The notes beneath the pieces were generated by a model, which made no database searches, had not been told where the DNA came from, and was given only the letters and a program-made list of their open reading frames with translations. Both the position numbers and the translations under genes were made by a program. A stretch of 64,000 nucleotides of DNA from an uncultured Pseudomonadota bacterium. GTDB lineage: Bacteria > Pseudomonadota > Gammaproteobacteria > Steroidobacterales > Woeseiaceae. The stretch lies in contig CAJXJW010000005.1 of assembly GCA_913055625.1 (NCBI GenBank), positions 62,001-126,000 on the forward strand, read 5' to 3'. Below are positions 47,919 to 56,700 of this stretch, in pieces; the stretch's first letter is position 1, and every line of letters begins with the position of its first letter.

Positions 47919-49391
47919 CTATTGTCCGTGACTGGCTTCGAGGTCGTAGAACGTCACCTGGTCGAAATCCGCCGCATCGCCGGTGTTGTTCTGCGAATAG
48001 GCGCCGGCCTTGAAATACATCCACTCCTCCGGGACGTCATAGCCACTGTTCTGCTGCCGCATGTCGACAAAGTGATGTCCGATGATAGGACCGCTACTGT
48101 CGCCGCGCCTCAGGATGACATCGATCCGGGCATCCTGCTGCGTGATCTCGTAGGAGAACATTTCGTTCAATGCGATGCCGTTGTCCGGGTTGCTGTCGTC
48201 GGTGGGCGAAGATTCCGGATCGCTGTTGGCGGGCCCCAATACCGGGAAAAAGAGGTCATCCGAGCCACGGATCTCGTGGGCCAGGTACACGAAGCCGCGC
48301 TCATTCTCCGGGTACTTGCGGTAGTACAGCCGCGCCGGTTCGTCGTCCTGCGCGTGGATCTGCCCGATGATCACCCGGCCGACCTGGTTGCGACTGCCCG
48401 TCTCGGTGACGTGGTTCACCGCCAGCGTGGCGCGCAAGACACCGTTGCGCCCGCCGACGGGCAGGCCCGGGTCCGGCTGGTACCCCAGTATCCAGTTGTT
48501 CTGGTTGACCCCGCGCGTGCTGATGCCGGTATCCCCGCGACGCAGCATCTGGCGCAGTTCGGAACGCGTGTAGCTGGTATTGGCAGAGGTCTTCGCGCCA
48601 CCAATGGTGGACCGGAAAACCATACCGCCATCGACGCCTGTATAGAAGAACGCGTCCGTGAACCCGCCGTCCAGGACCGTCTCGCCGGCTTCGTCGGAAA
48701 GCCCGTTGCCGTCCAGGTCCGCCGGCGTGTTCAGCTTCCAGCTCAGCAGTTCGAAGTTCGTCCCCGGCGCCGCGGCAGGGTCGAGTGCAAAATCCGATGG
48801 CTCTGCATTGCCGTTCTCGAACGCGGCCGTTGGCGTGTCCAGCGTACAACCGAACGCAGTGCCTTCGACGATCGCGTTCTCCGGGTTCAGCGAGTTGCCA
48901 TAGTTTTCCACGCGCACATACCGCGCTGGCGTATCAGGCGTGTCATAGCGCTCGATCCCCCGGGTCAAACCGGACGATTGCTGGTCGACCAGCAGTGTCT
49001 CGAAATTCACGCCGTCCTCGGAAGCCAGAATGCTGAAAGCGGCGGCGCGCTGATCGCCCTCGAACCATGCGATGCCGACTTCCCTGACCAGGTATCGCAC
49101 ACCCAGGTCAAAGGTGATTGACACGGCATCCCCGGACGTTTCCCAGCGCGAGTCCGGACCCAGGTCGTCGTCAATCGCCAGCGCCGGCCCGTTGCCCGCA
49201 GCGCTAAGCCCGTCGTCCGTGGCCGCAGGAATATTAATGAGGTGATTGCCGTCGCACGACGTATTCGCGGGGGGTGGGGCTGGCGGGGACGGTGGAGCCG
49301 GCGCGTTGTCGCCCGTCGTTCCAGACGAGCCGCCGCCTCCGCAACTTACGACCGCAAGCAAGCTTGCGGCCAGACCGGCACGATAGCGCAT
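47919..49391 (-). CDS. PL7 alginate lyase lipoprotein with N-terminal discoidin-like (CBM32-type) domain
   Basis: 490 residues from the ATG at 49391; an earlier in-frame ATG at 49436 would give a poor signal. Lipoprotein signal with LAVVSC, then Gly- and Pro-rich linkers. A discoidin-like domain (about 45-185) has GPALAIDDDLGPDSRWET, SITFDLGVRYLVREVGIAW and ARYVRVENYGNS. The PL7 catalytic domain (about 205-487) has the three signatures SYTRSELRQML, IIGQIHAQ and MYFKAGAYSQN, supplying the catalytic Arg, Gln/His and Tyr. It cuts alginate at the cell surface. Confidence 0.92.
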   Translation of the reverse strand: MRYRAGLAASLLAVVSCGGGGSSGTTGDNAPAPPSPPAPPPANTSCDGNHLINIPAATDDGLSAAGNGPALAIDDDLGPDSRWETSGDAVSITFDLGVRYLVREVGIAWFEGDQRAAAFSILASEDGVNFETLLVDQQSSGLTRGIERYDTPDTPARYVRVENYGNSLNPENAIVEGTAFGCTLDTPTAAFENGNAEPSDFALDPAAAPGTNFELLSWKLNTPADLDGNGLSDEAGETVLDGGFTDAFFYTGVDGGMVFRSTIGGAKTSANTSYTRSELRQMLRRGDTGISTRGVNQNNWILGYQPDPGLPVGGRNGVLRATLAVNHVTETGSRNQVGRVIIGQIHAQDDEPARLYYRKYPENERGFVYLAHEIRGSDDLFFPVLGPANSDPESSPTDDSNPDNGIALNEMFSYEITQQDARIDVILRRGDSSGPIIGHHFVDMRQQNSGYDVPEEWMYFKAGAYSQNNTGDAADFDQVTFYDLEASHGQ

Positions 49392-49449
49392 CTTGACAAG
49401 AGGCCTGTTCAAACAGCAAGTGCGGTGTCTTGCCAAGGGCTGGCGACGG

Positions 49450-50520
49450 TCACCGGTTTCCCGTGCGCTGTTTCGAAGGATCGACAGAACGGGTCAACTG
49501 AATGCGGCGAAACGCGACTGCAACATAGTCGCCGTTCGCCTTGTCCGTTGCCCAGTCACCGGTCCCTGCACAGGCGGCGTACCACATTCCATCGTCGTCC
49601 TTCGCGCTGCACTGGTTGTAGGCGCCGGCCTTGAAGTACATCGCGTCGCCCGAGTAGCCCTTCGGGTTGTCTTTCTCGTCGACATTTCCGTAGGGATCGA
49701 CATTGTTCGAAAGGTCGACCTGGTACTGTACCGTCTTCGATGGGTCGCTCGTCCTGAACGTGAGGTACATGATGTTGCCGTGCACGTTGATGTTGTAGTT
49801 GAACAGCTGACCGAGCGCTATGCCCTCGTCGCCCGGGTCGTCGGGGTTCTCCCAGGTATTGCCCCAGACAGGGTAGGCAATGTCCGTCCTGTCCGGATTG
49901 TCCCTTGCCAGGTTTCTCTCGTACGTCCAGAACACCGATCCGGTCTCATGGTCCGGCCACTTCTTGTAATAGATCTTGATGGGCTCGTTACCCCAACCGA
50001 AGCCCTCGCCCTTGTTGATGACGCCCTGGTCCTTGTCCGCATGAATCTGTCCGACTACCACCGAGTACGCCGGCTTCTTGTTCGCGTGCCTGGCGTTGCG
50101 GGCCACGTGCAGGACCCTCAGCGTGGCCTCCAACTGCCCGCCCACGTCGGCGAATGACCGGGATCCGGGATGCGCTTCCAGCGCGAAGTTGTTCCGGGGA
50201 TCATGGGTACCAATGCTCGCGTTCCGGCCGCGCAGCATCTGGCGCAGCTCGCTCCGGGTGTTGGTGGAACCGGCCGTCGTCATCGCCTTGTTCGGGGCCG
50301 CGAATACCAGGGATCCGTCCTGGTCCAGGTAGAAGAAATACGGATGCGAGTAGTCCTGGAGTGAACCGACCTTGATCTCGTCGACTTTTCCGTCGTTGTT
50401 CTCGTCGAGGGGAAGCGTAAGCTTCCAGAATCGCAGGTCGAACCTGTCAGCCGGATTCTCCGCGTGCGTCGCCGATGAAAGTAGCAGCGCCAGTAACAGG
50501 CTCGCCGTCAAGAATCGCAT
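49450..50520 (-). CDS. PL7 alginate lyase (secreted, single domain)
   Basis: 356 residues. A signal peptide (MRFLTASLLLALLLSSATHA) precedes a single PL7 domain with TNTRSELRQMLRG, VVVGQIHADKD and MYFKAGAYNQC. Compared with its neighbour it lacks the lipobox and binding domain, so it is probably periplasmic or secreted free. The ribosome site is AAGGAG, 7 bases before the ATG. Preceded by receptor 2 (105-base gap with an imperfect GC hairpin around 50550-50575) and followed by the PL7 lipoprotein. Confidence 0.94.
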   Translation of the reverse strand: MRFLTASLLLALLLSSATHAENPADRFDLRFWKLTLPLDENNDGKVDEIKVGSLQDYSHPYFFYLDQDGSLVFAAPNKAMTTAGSTNTRSELRQMLRGRNASIGTHDPRNNFALEAHPGSRSFADVGGQLEATLRVLHVARNARHANKKPAYSVVVGQIHADKDQGVINKGEGFGWGNEPIKIYYKKWPDHETGSVFWTYERNLARDNPDRTDIAYPVWGNTWENPDDPGDEGIALGQLFNYNINVHGNIMYLTFRTSDPSKTVQYQVDLSNNVDPYGNVDEKDNPKGYSGDAMYFKAGAYNQCSAKDDDGMWYAACAGTGDWATDKANGDYVAVAFRRIQLTRSVDPSKQRTGNR

Positions 50521-50625
50521 GGATCACTCCTTTGAATCGTAACCACCGGGCCGCAGTCGCCGCCCGGCGCCCTGCCCCTCGCCCGAATGCCGCCTTCCCG
50601 GCCGACCGCTTCCGCTACCCGGCAT

Positions 50626-53600
50626 CTAGAACTTTCCTTTCACGCCGAAGAACACGCGAGGCCCGTATGTCAGCGCCTGGTACGTGTTGCCGTCGATGGC
50701 ACGATAGTCGATGCGCGGCTCGTCCGTGATGTTCTTCGCTTCCAGGTTCAACTGGATGTTGTCCGTCAACTTGTAGTTCACCCTCATGTCCAGCCTTTGA
50801 GTGGTGTTGGTGTAACGAATCCGGCCCGACTCATCCCGCGCAAACTGCTGCATGTAGCCGGATCTCGTATTGTAGATCGCCTGGATGTTCCACTTGCTGT
50901 TCGTCCAGTACAGCTGCGTCGAGCTCACGTGCTCGGACAGGCCGAAGAGGTTGGCGGGCGGAAGAATTCCGATCAACGCGGTCTCGGTCGCCTCCCCCGT
51001 CTCCTGGTCGATCGCGATCTGTAAGCCGTCACCGCCAAACTGGTCTTCGAATTCGAAGTCCGAGTCCGCATAGTTGTAGCTCAACTTCCCGCCGAACCCG
51101 CTCAGGAATCCGGGCAGGTAGTCGAACGCGTGTGTCAGCGTGATCTCGATGCCGGTGATCGTGCTCGTCTCATCGCTGATCTGCGTCGTTTCGACCCAGC
51201 CCTGGACGTCGTTCCCATCGAGATCGAACGTCTCGAGCTGAGCAACGGTCTCGTAGCCGCCATTGAAATCCTTCCAGTAGACCAGTCCGGCGATCATGGT
51301 GTCGGCGTTCGGGTACCACTCGAGGCCGAGATCCACGTTGGTCGACATGATGGGTTCCAGGTAAGGGTTGCCCGTCGCGGTGATCCCGTTGATCGCTTCC
51401 GCCAGCGTCGAGTATGCGCTCCCGATGTCGTTCTCCTGGATAGCGCGGCCATTGCCGTAGGCGTGCGGATCCGGCCGGGACATACCCCTGAAGATGCCGC
51501 TCCGCAGGATCAGGTCGTCGTCCAGGTCGACGATCACCGTCAGGCTGGGCAGAACCTCCTGGTAGTCGCTCTTCTGCGTGTCGGTTTCGTAGCCGTCGAC
51601 GCCGGGATCACCTTCCGAGACGACAAAGCCTTCGTTGTACTCTTCGACCGTGATCGGTCCCCGATACCCCACGGAGGTGATGTCGGTGTCGACGACGCGA
51701 ACGCCGAAATTACCTCTTACCGGAAGGCCGGCCAGCTGCGTATCGAAATCTGCCTGAACGTAGAATGCCAGCGTCTCCTCTGTTACATCGTTTGTGCCCG
51801 AATTGATTCCGTCCTGGAACCGGATGCCGGACAAACCACCGTAGTTGACCAGCCAGGCGTTCGCAGCGCATTCGAAATTGAACGTCGCATACCGGCTGAC
51901 CGACGTACCGCTGCTGGCGTTCGTGATCAGCTCGTCATTCCTGACGTTCGACAGGAAGTCCGATTCCGGAAAGCTCTGGTCAGCACAAGCCAGCACGTTG
52001 GCCAGGATTGCATCGGTCACGTCATTATCCGCGACGCCGTCGGGGGTCACCAGGTCCTCGTCCTCAAACAGGCTCTCGCCGGGAGCGTCTCTCAACCCTC
52101 CCAGCGACAGGTATTCGAGGCGGGAAGCACGGATGCCCGCCTTGACGGTGTGTATGGCCCCCGAATCGCGGGTCCAGGCCAGGTCCGCGCGGAATGCGTC
52201 CAGCGTATTGTCACGAGTGATTTCGCGGGCCCGGATTCGGCCACGGTTCCTCGCGTTGAAGTAGCTCGGATCCGTCACCTCGAAACCGTTGCCGCCGTCG
52301 TCGAGGATAGTGGCGATCGCGGCGCCGGACACGTCGTGGTTGACGTCCAGTCGGACCGTGAAGTCGTCGCTGTTCCCGCCGACCAGGTTGTCGTGGGTCG
52401 CCCCCAACCCGAGCTCGATGTCCGTCTCGATTCGGCTGGTGTCGGACGACGAGTAGTCAAAGCTCAGGTCGAGATTATCGGCAATGGCATAGTCGAGATT
52501 GATGCCGTATCCGGTGTACTCTTCCAGCCGCCGGAAGTCGGTCGTGTACGAAAGAAAGTACGTCTCGGATACCGAGGACCTGACGATACCGGTTGCCGGA
52601 TTCGACGTCAGCGCCGAGATGTCTTCCTGCGTCGACCCGAACAAGAAGTCCTTGCGCATCTCCCGTTGATCACGCTCGGAATACTGGAAGTCGAGGGTGA
52701 CGTCCAGGCGGTCATTCGGTTGAAGCTGGATGCTTCCAAAGACGGCCTCCCGCTCGTCTTCCGTCGTGTTCTGGCGATACCGATGATCCCGTGGAATATA
52801 GGCGAAGGGAATATCGTCAACCGAGTCGTAATTCGGGTTCGAGTCGATCAACCCCTGAATTGCGTCGTTGGCCACGCTGCCGGCACCGTCATGGCATCGA
52901 CCATCCGTGTCCGTCGGCAACGCGTTTGAACTGAACGAGGTCAGCTCGCATGCCTCCAGGCGGCCCGCACCCGACGTGGTCTGGTACTCCTGCTCCGGGT
53001 TTGACTCATCCCTGACCTGGACACCCAGTGAAACACCTAGCCGGGCACCGCTGTCGAAGTCGAACTGATCGATGTAGGAGAACGTCGCACGGGACCCGAA
53101 ATCCTCGCCATTCTCCATGTCCGACTCGTACGGGCTGTGCGCCAGCTTGATGTCAGCCTGCAGCAGACGTTTTCCGTAGACCAGCGGTTCCTTGGTGTCC
53201 AGGTGCACCTGGCCACTGACGGCACCCTCGATGTACTCCGCAGATTGCGTCTTATGGATCGCGATCTTGTTGAACATCTCGGACGGGAAAATACTGAAGT
53301 TGACCGAGCGGTCGCCACTACCGTTGGTCGCCTCCCGGCCATTGATCACCGTCGTCCCCAGGAACGGCCCAAGGCCCCGGACCGAAAGCTCGGTTGCCCC
53401 TCCGTTCTCCTGGTGCGCGGTTGCGCCGGTGATCGTCTCGAGCGCATCGCCAATCGACAGTGCGGGAATATCGCCGATCTCGTCCGCCGACAGTCCGTCG
53501 ACGATCTGCGTAGAGTTACGCTTGATATCGATCGAGCTCTGCACCGTCGCCCTGGCGCCGGTTACGACGATTTCTTCGATTTCATCCGTAGCGCCTTCGG

Positions 53601-53700
53601 CTAGTTCGGCTTGATCAGCCTCCTGGGCCAGAGCGGCCGAGCCTACGAACACCGTCAGGCATGCGGCTAGTAACGCTTTGAGTGTGTCTTCGAGTTGCAT
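50626..53700 (-). CDS. TonB-dependent receptor 2 of the alginate locus
   Basis: 1024 residues from the ATG at 53700. The frame extends 35 codons upstream into the repeat gene in another frame, but a signal peptide starts here (LKALLAACLTVFVGSAALAQ). Plug: IEEIVVTGARATVQSSIDIK, IGDIPALSIGDALETITGA and TELSVRGLGPFLGTTVINGR. The barrel ends TYGPRVFFGVKGKF with a terminal Phe. Its start is one base after the stop of the modular lipoprotein gene, an arrangement like a receptor with its cognate surface-binding lipoprotein. It probably transports alginate oligomers. Confidence 0.93.
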   Translation of the reverse strand: MQLEDTLKALLAACLTVFVGSAALAQEADQAELAEGATDEIEEIVVTGARATVQSSIDIKRNSTQIVDGLSADEIGDIPALSIGDALETITGATAHQENGGATELSVRGLGPFLGTTVINGREATNGSGDRSVNFSIFPSEMFNKIAIHKTQSAEYIEGAVSGQVHLDTKEPLVYGKRLLQADIKLAHSPYESDMENGEDFGSRATFSYIDQFDFDSGARLGVSLGVQVRDESNPEQEYQTTSGAGRLEACELTSFSSNALPTDTDGRCHDGAGSVANDAIQGLIDSNPNYDSVDDIPFAYIPRDHRYRQNTTEDEREAVFGSIQLQPNDRLDVTLDFQYSERDQREMRKDFLFGSTQEDISALTSNPATGIVRSSVSETYFLSYTTDFRRLEEYTGYGINLDYAIADNLDLSFDYSSSDTSRIETDIELGLGATHDNLVGGNSDDFTVRLDVNHDVSGAAIATILDDGGNGFEVTDPSYFNARNRGRIRAREITRDNTLDAFRADLAWTRDSGAIHTVKAGIRASRLEYLSLGGLRDAPGESLFEDEDLVTPDGVADNDVTDAILANVLACADQSFPESDFLSNVRNDELITNASSGTSVSRYATFNFECAANAWLVNYGGLSGIRFQDGINSGTNDVTEETLAFYVQADFDTQLAGLPVRGNFGVRVVDTDITSVGYRGPITVEEYNEGFVVSEGDPGVDGYETDTQKSDYQEVLPSLTVIVDLDDDLILRSGIFRGMSRPDPHAYGNGRAIQENDIGSAYSTLAEAINGITATGNPYLEPIMSTNVDLGLEWYPNADTMIAGLVYWKDFNGGYETVAQLETFDLDGNDVQGWVETTQISDETSTITGIEITLTHAFDYLPGFLSGFGGKLSYNYADSDFEFEDQFGGDGLQIAIDQETGEATETALIGILPPANLFGLSEHVSSTQLYWTNSKWNIQAIYNTRSGYMQQFARDESGRIRYTNTTQRLDMRVNYKLTDNIQLNLEAKNITDEPRIDYRAIDGNTYQALTYGPRVFFGVKGKF

Positions 53701-53701
53701 G

Positions 53702-56700
53702 TTATTCCTCCACTCCCACCGTTGCCTCGGATGTATTCGAGTGATACGGCGAAGCCGCGTTGTCCGTGTCGAGCGAGTCGCCATCCAGGTAGGACTCGAA
53801 ATCATCGGCGAATACTTGCGCCGTGCCTGCCGTGTCGGAGTAAATGGCTAGCTCGTCGACGCTGAAAATGCCGGTGGCCTCACGTACGCCGCCGTTGTCG
53901 CCGAACCGGAACGAGACGTGCGTCACGCCACCGACGGCGCTGTTGTCGGGCGTAAACGGAGCAAGACTGACGCCGTTCACCGAAAGCGTAACCGTCGGAA
54001 GCTGAGCCGTATCGCCGCCCGGGTACTCCCAGGTCACCAGCACGTTCATGAACGTATCCAGCGTGTGCGGCAGCGTTGACGTATCAACTCCGGCAGGGCT
54101 CCGCACCTCGAAATTGTCATCCCGGATACGGAGATCGAGAATGGCGCCGTCGTTGTTCGTGTTCTCGTTGAACAACGTGACGAAAGCATCACCATCGCCA
54201 AGGCTGTCGTCCAGTCTCTTGACCGCCACCTCCAGACGCCCTGCGGCAAGCGGACCTGCCGCATCCAGCGCGTACCTCAACTCACCTGTATCGCCCGGAT
54301 CGGTGTCGATGATCTCGGCAACCTTGTTGCCCGGCGTTCCCGGGCCGCCGGTCGCACCTTCTTCGGCCCCGACCGTCGCCTCGGATGTGTTCGAGTGATA
54401 GGGCGAAGCCGCGTTGTCGGTGTCGAGCGAGTCGCCCTCCAGGTACGACTCGAAATCATCGGAGAACACTCGGGACAGGCCATTCTTGTCCGAGTAGATG
54501 GCCAGATCGTCGACACTGAAGATGCCTGTTGCCGCACGCACACCGCCGTTGTCACCGAACCGGAATGAAACGTGCGTTACGCCGCCGAACGAGCTGTTGT
54601 CCGGCGTAAACGACGCCAGGCTGACACCGCCCACCGAGATCGTGACCTCCGGAAGCAACGTCGTGTCGCCGCCCGGGTACTCCCAGGTGACCAGGACATC
54701 CATAAAGGTATCCAGCGCATGCGGAAGCGACGACGTATCGATACCGCCGGGGCTTCTCACCTCGAAGTTATTGTCCCGGATACGGAAATCGAGAATGGCA
54801 CCGTCGTTGTTGGTGTTTTCGTTGTACAAGGTGATGAAGGCATCACCGTCTCCCAGGTCATCATCCAGTCGTTTCACCGCGACCTCCAGGCGACCTGCCG
54901 CCAGCGGGCCGTCGGCGTCCAGCGCATACCGCAGCTCGCCGGTATCAGCGGGATCGGTGTCGATGATCTCGGCAAGCTTATTGCCCGGTGTGCCGGGACC
55001 TCCCGGACCTGGCACGGTTTCCACTGTCGCTTCCGACGTATTCGAGTGATACGGCGAGGCCGCGTTGTCCGAGTCGAGCGAATCACCCTCGAGGTACGAC
55101 TCGAAGTCGTCGAAGAAGACCAGGTTGAATCCTGCCGTGTCCGAGTAGATCGCCAGGTCGTCGACACTGACCTTCCCGGTATCCTCGCGCACACCGCCAT
55201 TGTCACCGAAGCGAATAGAAACGTGGGTGACACCGCCAATTGAGCTGTTGTCCGGCGTGAACGGCGGAAGGCTGACGCCATCCACCGAGATGGCCACCTC
55301 CGGATTCACCGACGTGGACCCGCCCGGATACTCCCAGGTAATACGCACATCCATGAACGCATCCAGTGTGTGCGGAAGCGTCGACGTATCGATACCGGCG
55401 GGGCTTCTCACTTCAAAGCTGTCATCCCGGATGCGCAAATCGAGAATGGCGCCGTCGTTGTTCGTGTTCTCGTTGTACAACGTGATGAACGCATCGCCAT
55501 CACCCAGGTCGTCGTCGAGTCGCTTGATCTTCAGTTCGACTCGCCCGGCCGCAAGCGGGCCGTCCGCGTCCAGCGCATAGCGTAGCTCGCCCGTGTCACC
55601 GGGATCGGTATCCACGATGACGGCAACGTTCGTGTCGCCACCCGGAGCGTCGCCACCGACGCCATTGATGGTAATGACGAGATCAGCCGTGGTCCCGTCG
55701 ACCGACGTGATCTGGATCGTGTCCGTCACCCGGTCGCCCTGGACCATTGCCGCGATAACCGGGTTCGCTGTATCGAGAAGGTAGTCCCAGTCACCGGACG
55801 CCGCGATCGAAAATGTTCCGTACTCGGTTGCCGTCGGCATCTGCGCAACGAGCATGTCCTCGCCAGGATCCGGATCGAGGACGGTAACCGAACCCGTCAG
55901 GAGCTCCGCGCTGTCACTGTTGATCGCACCCACCAGGTCAAAGAACGCCGCAGGCGTGTTCTCCGTGGAGACACCGGCATCGTAAACGGACACGGTCGCA
56001 TCGATGGAGACCTGGTATGGCGACGTGTTGCCGAACGTATCGCCGACGGTGTAGCCCTCGAAATCGTCCTCGAAAACCGGGGTGGTGCCGGCAGTGTCTG
56101 AGTAGAGAACGACGTTGTCGACATAGTAGGAGCCGAACGGAATCGTCGTTCCGTTGTCACCGAAACGCCACTGGATGGCTTCAACGCCCTCCCCAAACCA
56201 CTCGTCGAGCGTGGTGAAGTCGGGGTCCACGACGGCGGGCGTCGAGAACGGCCCGCCACCCAGGACTTCGCCGTTGATGACGATCGTGACCTGGTTGGCC
56301 TGTGACATGTCCCACATGATCTCAACGTCGTACCAGACATTGAGCGTGAGCGGCGCGGTGATTTCATCGCCCGGGTAGGCCGGGCTGTCGGTGTTGCGAA
56401 CCAGGAACCTCGGCGCCCGGATGCTGCCATCAGTCTCGGTCGCTTCTCCCTGTATGCGCAGGTCGACCAGGGATTCCGAGTTGCTGCCGGAAGAGCCGTA
56501 TAGCGTCACGTACGCGTCTTTTTCGTTGCCATCGTCCGCAAGGGCCTCGGTCTTCAGGAACGAGAACGAGACTTTGCCTTGCAACTGGTGAGGATCCAGG
56601 TTGAATCGCAATTCACCCGTATCACCATTGATCGTGTTCCTGATCTCGGCGACTTGTGTGAGCGCCGTAATTCGAATGACCAGATTTGCCGGTGTGCCGT

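Noticed and set aside
51130..52929. A 599-codon plus-strand frame
   Set aside because: Antisense to TonB receptor 2; no recognisable domain.
53705..55630. Possible assembly artefact or mobile repeat
   Set aside because: Units differ at many positions and keep frame and linkers, so a real protein repeat is more likely; no transposase or terminal repeats.
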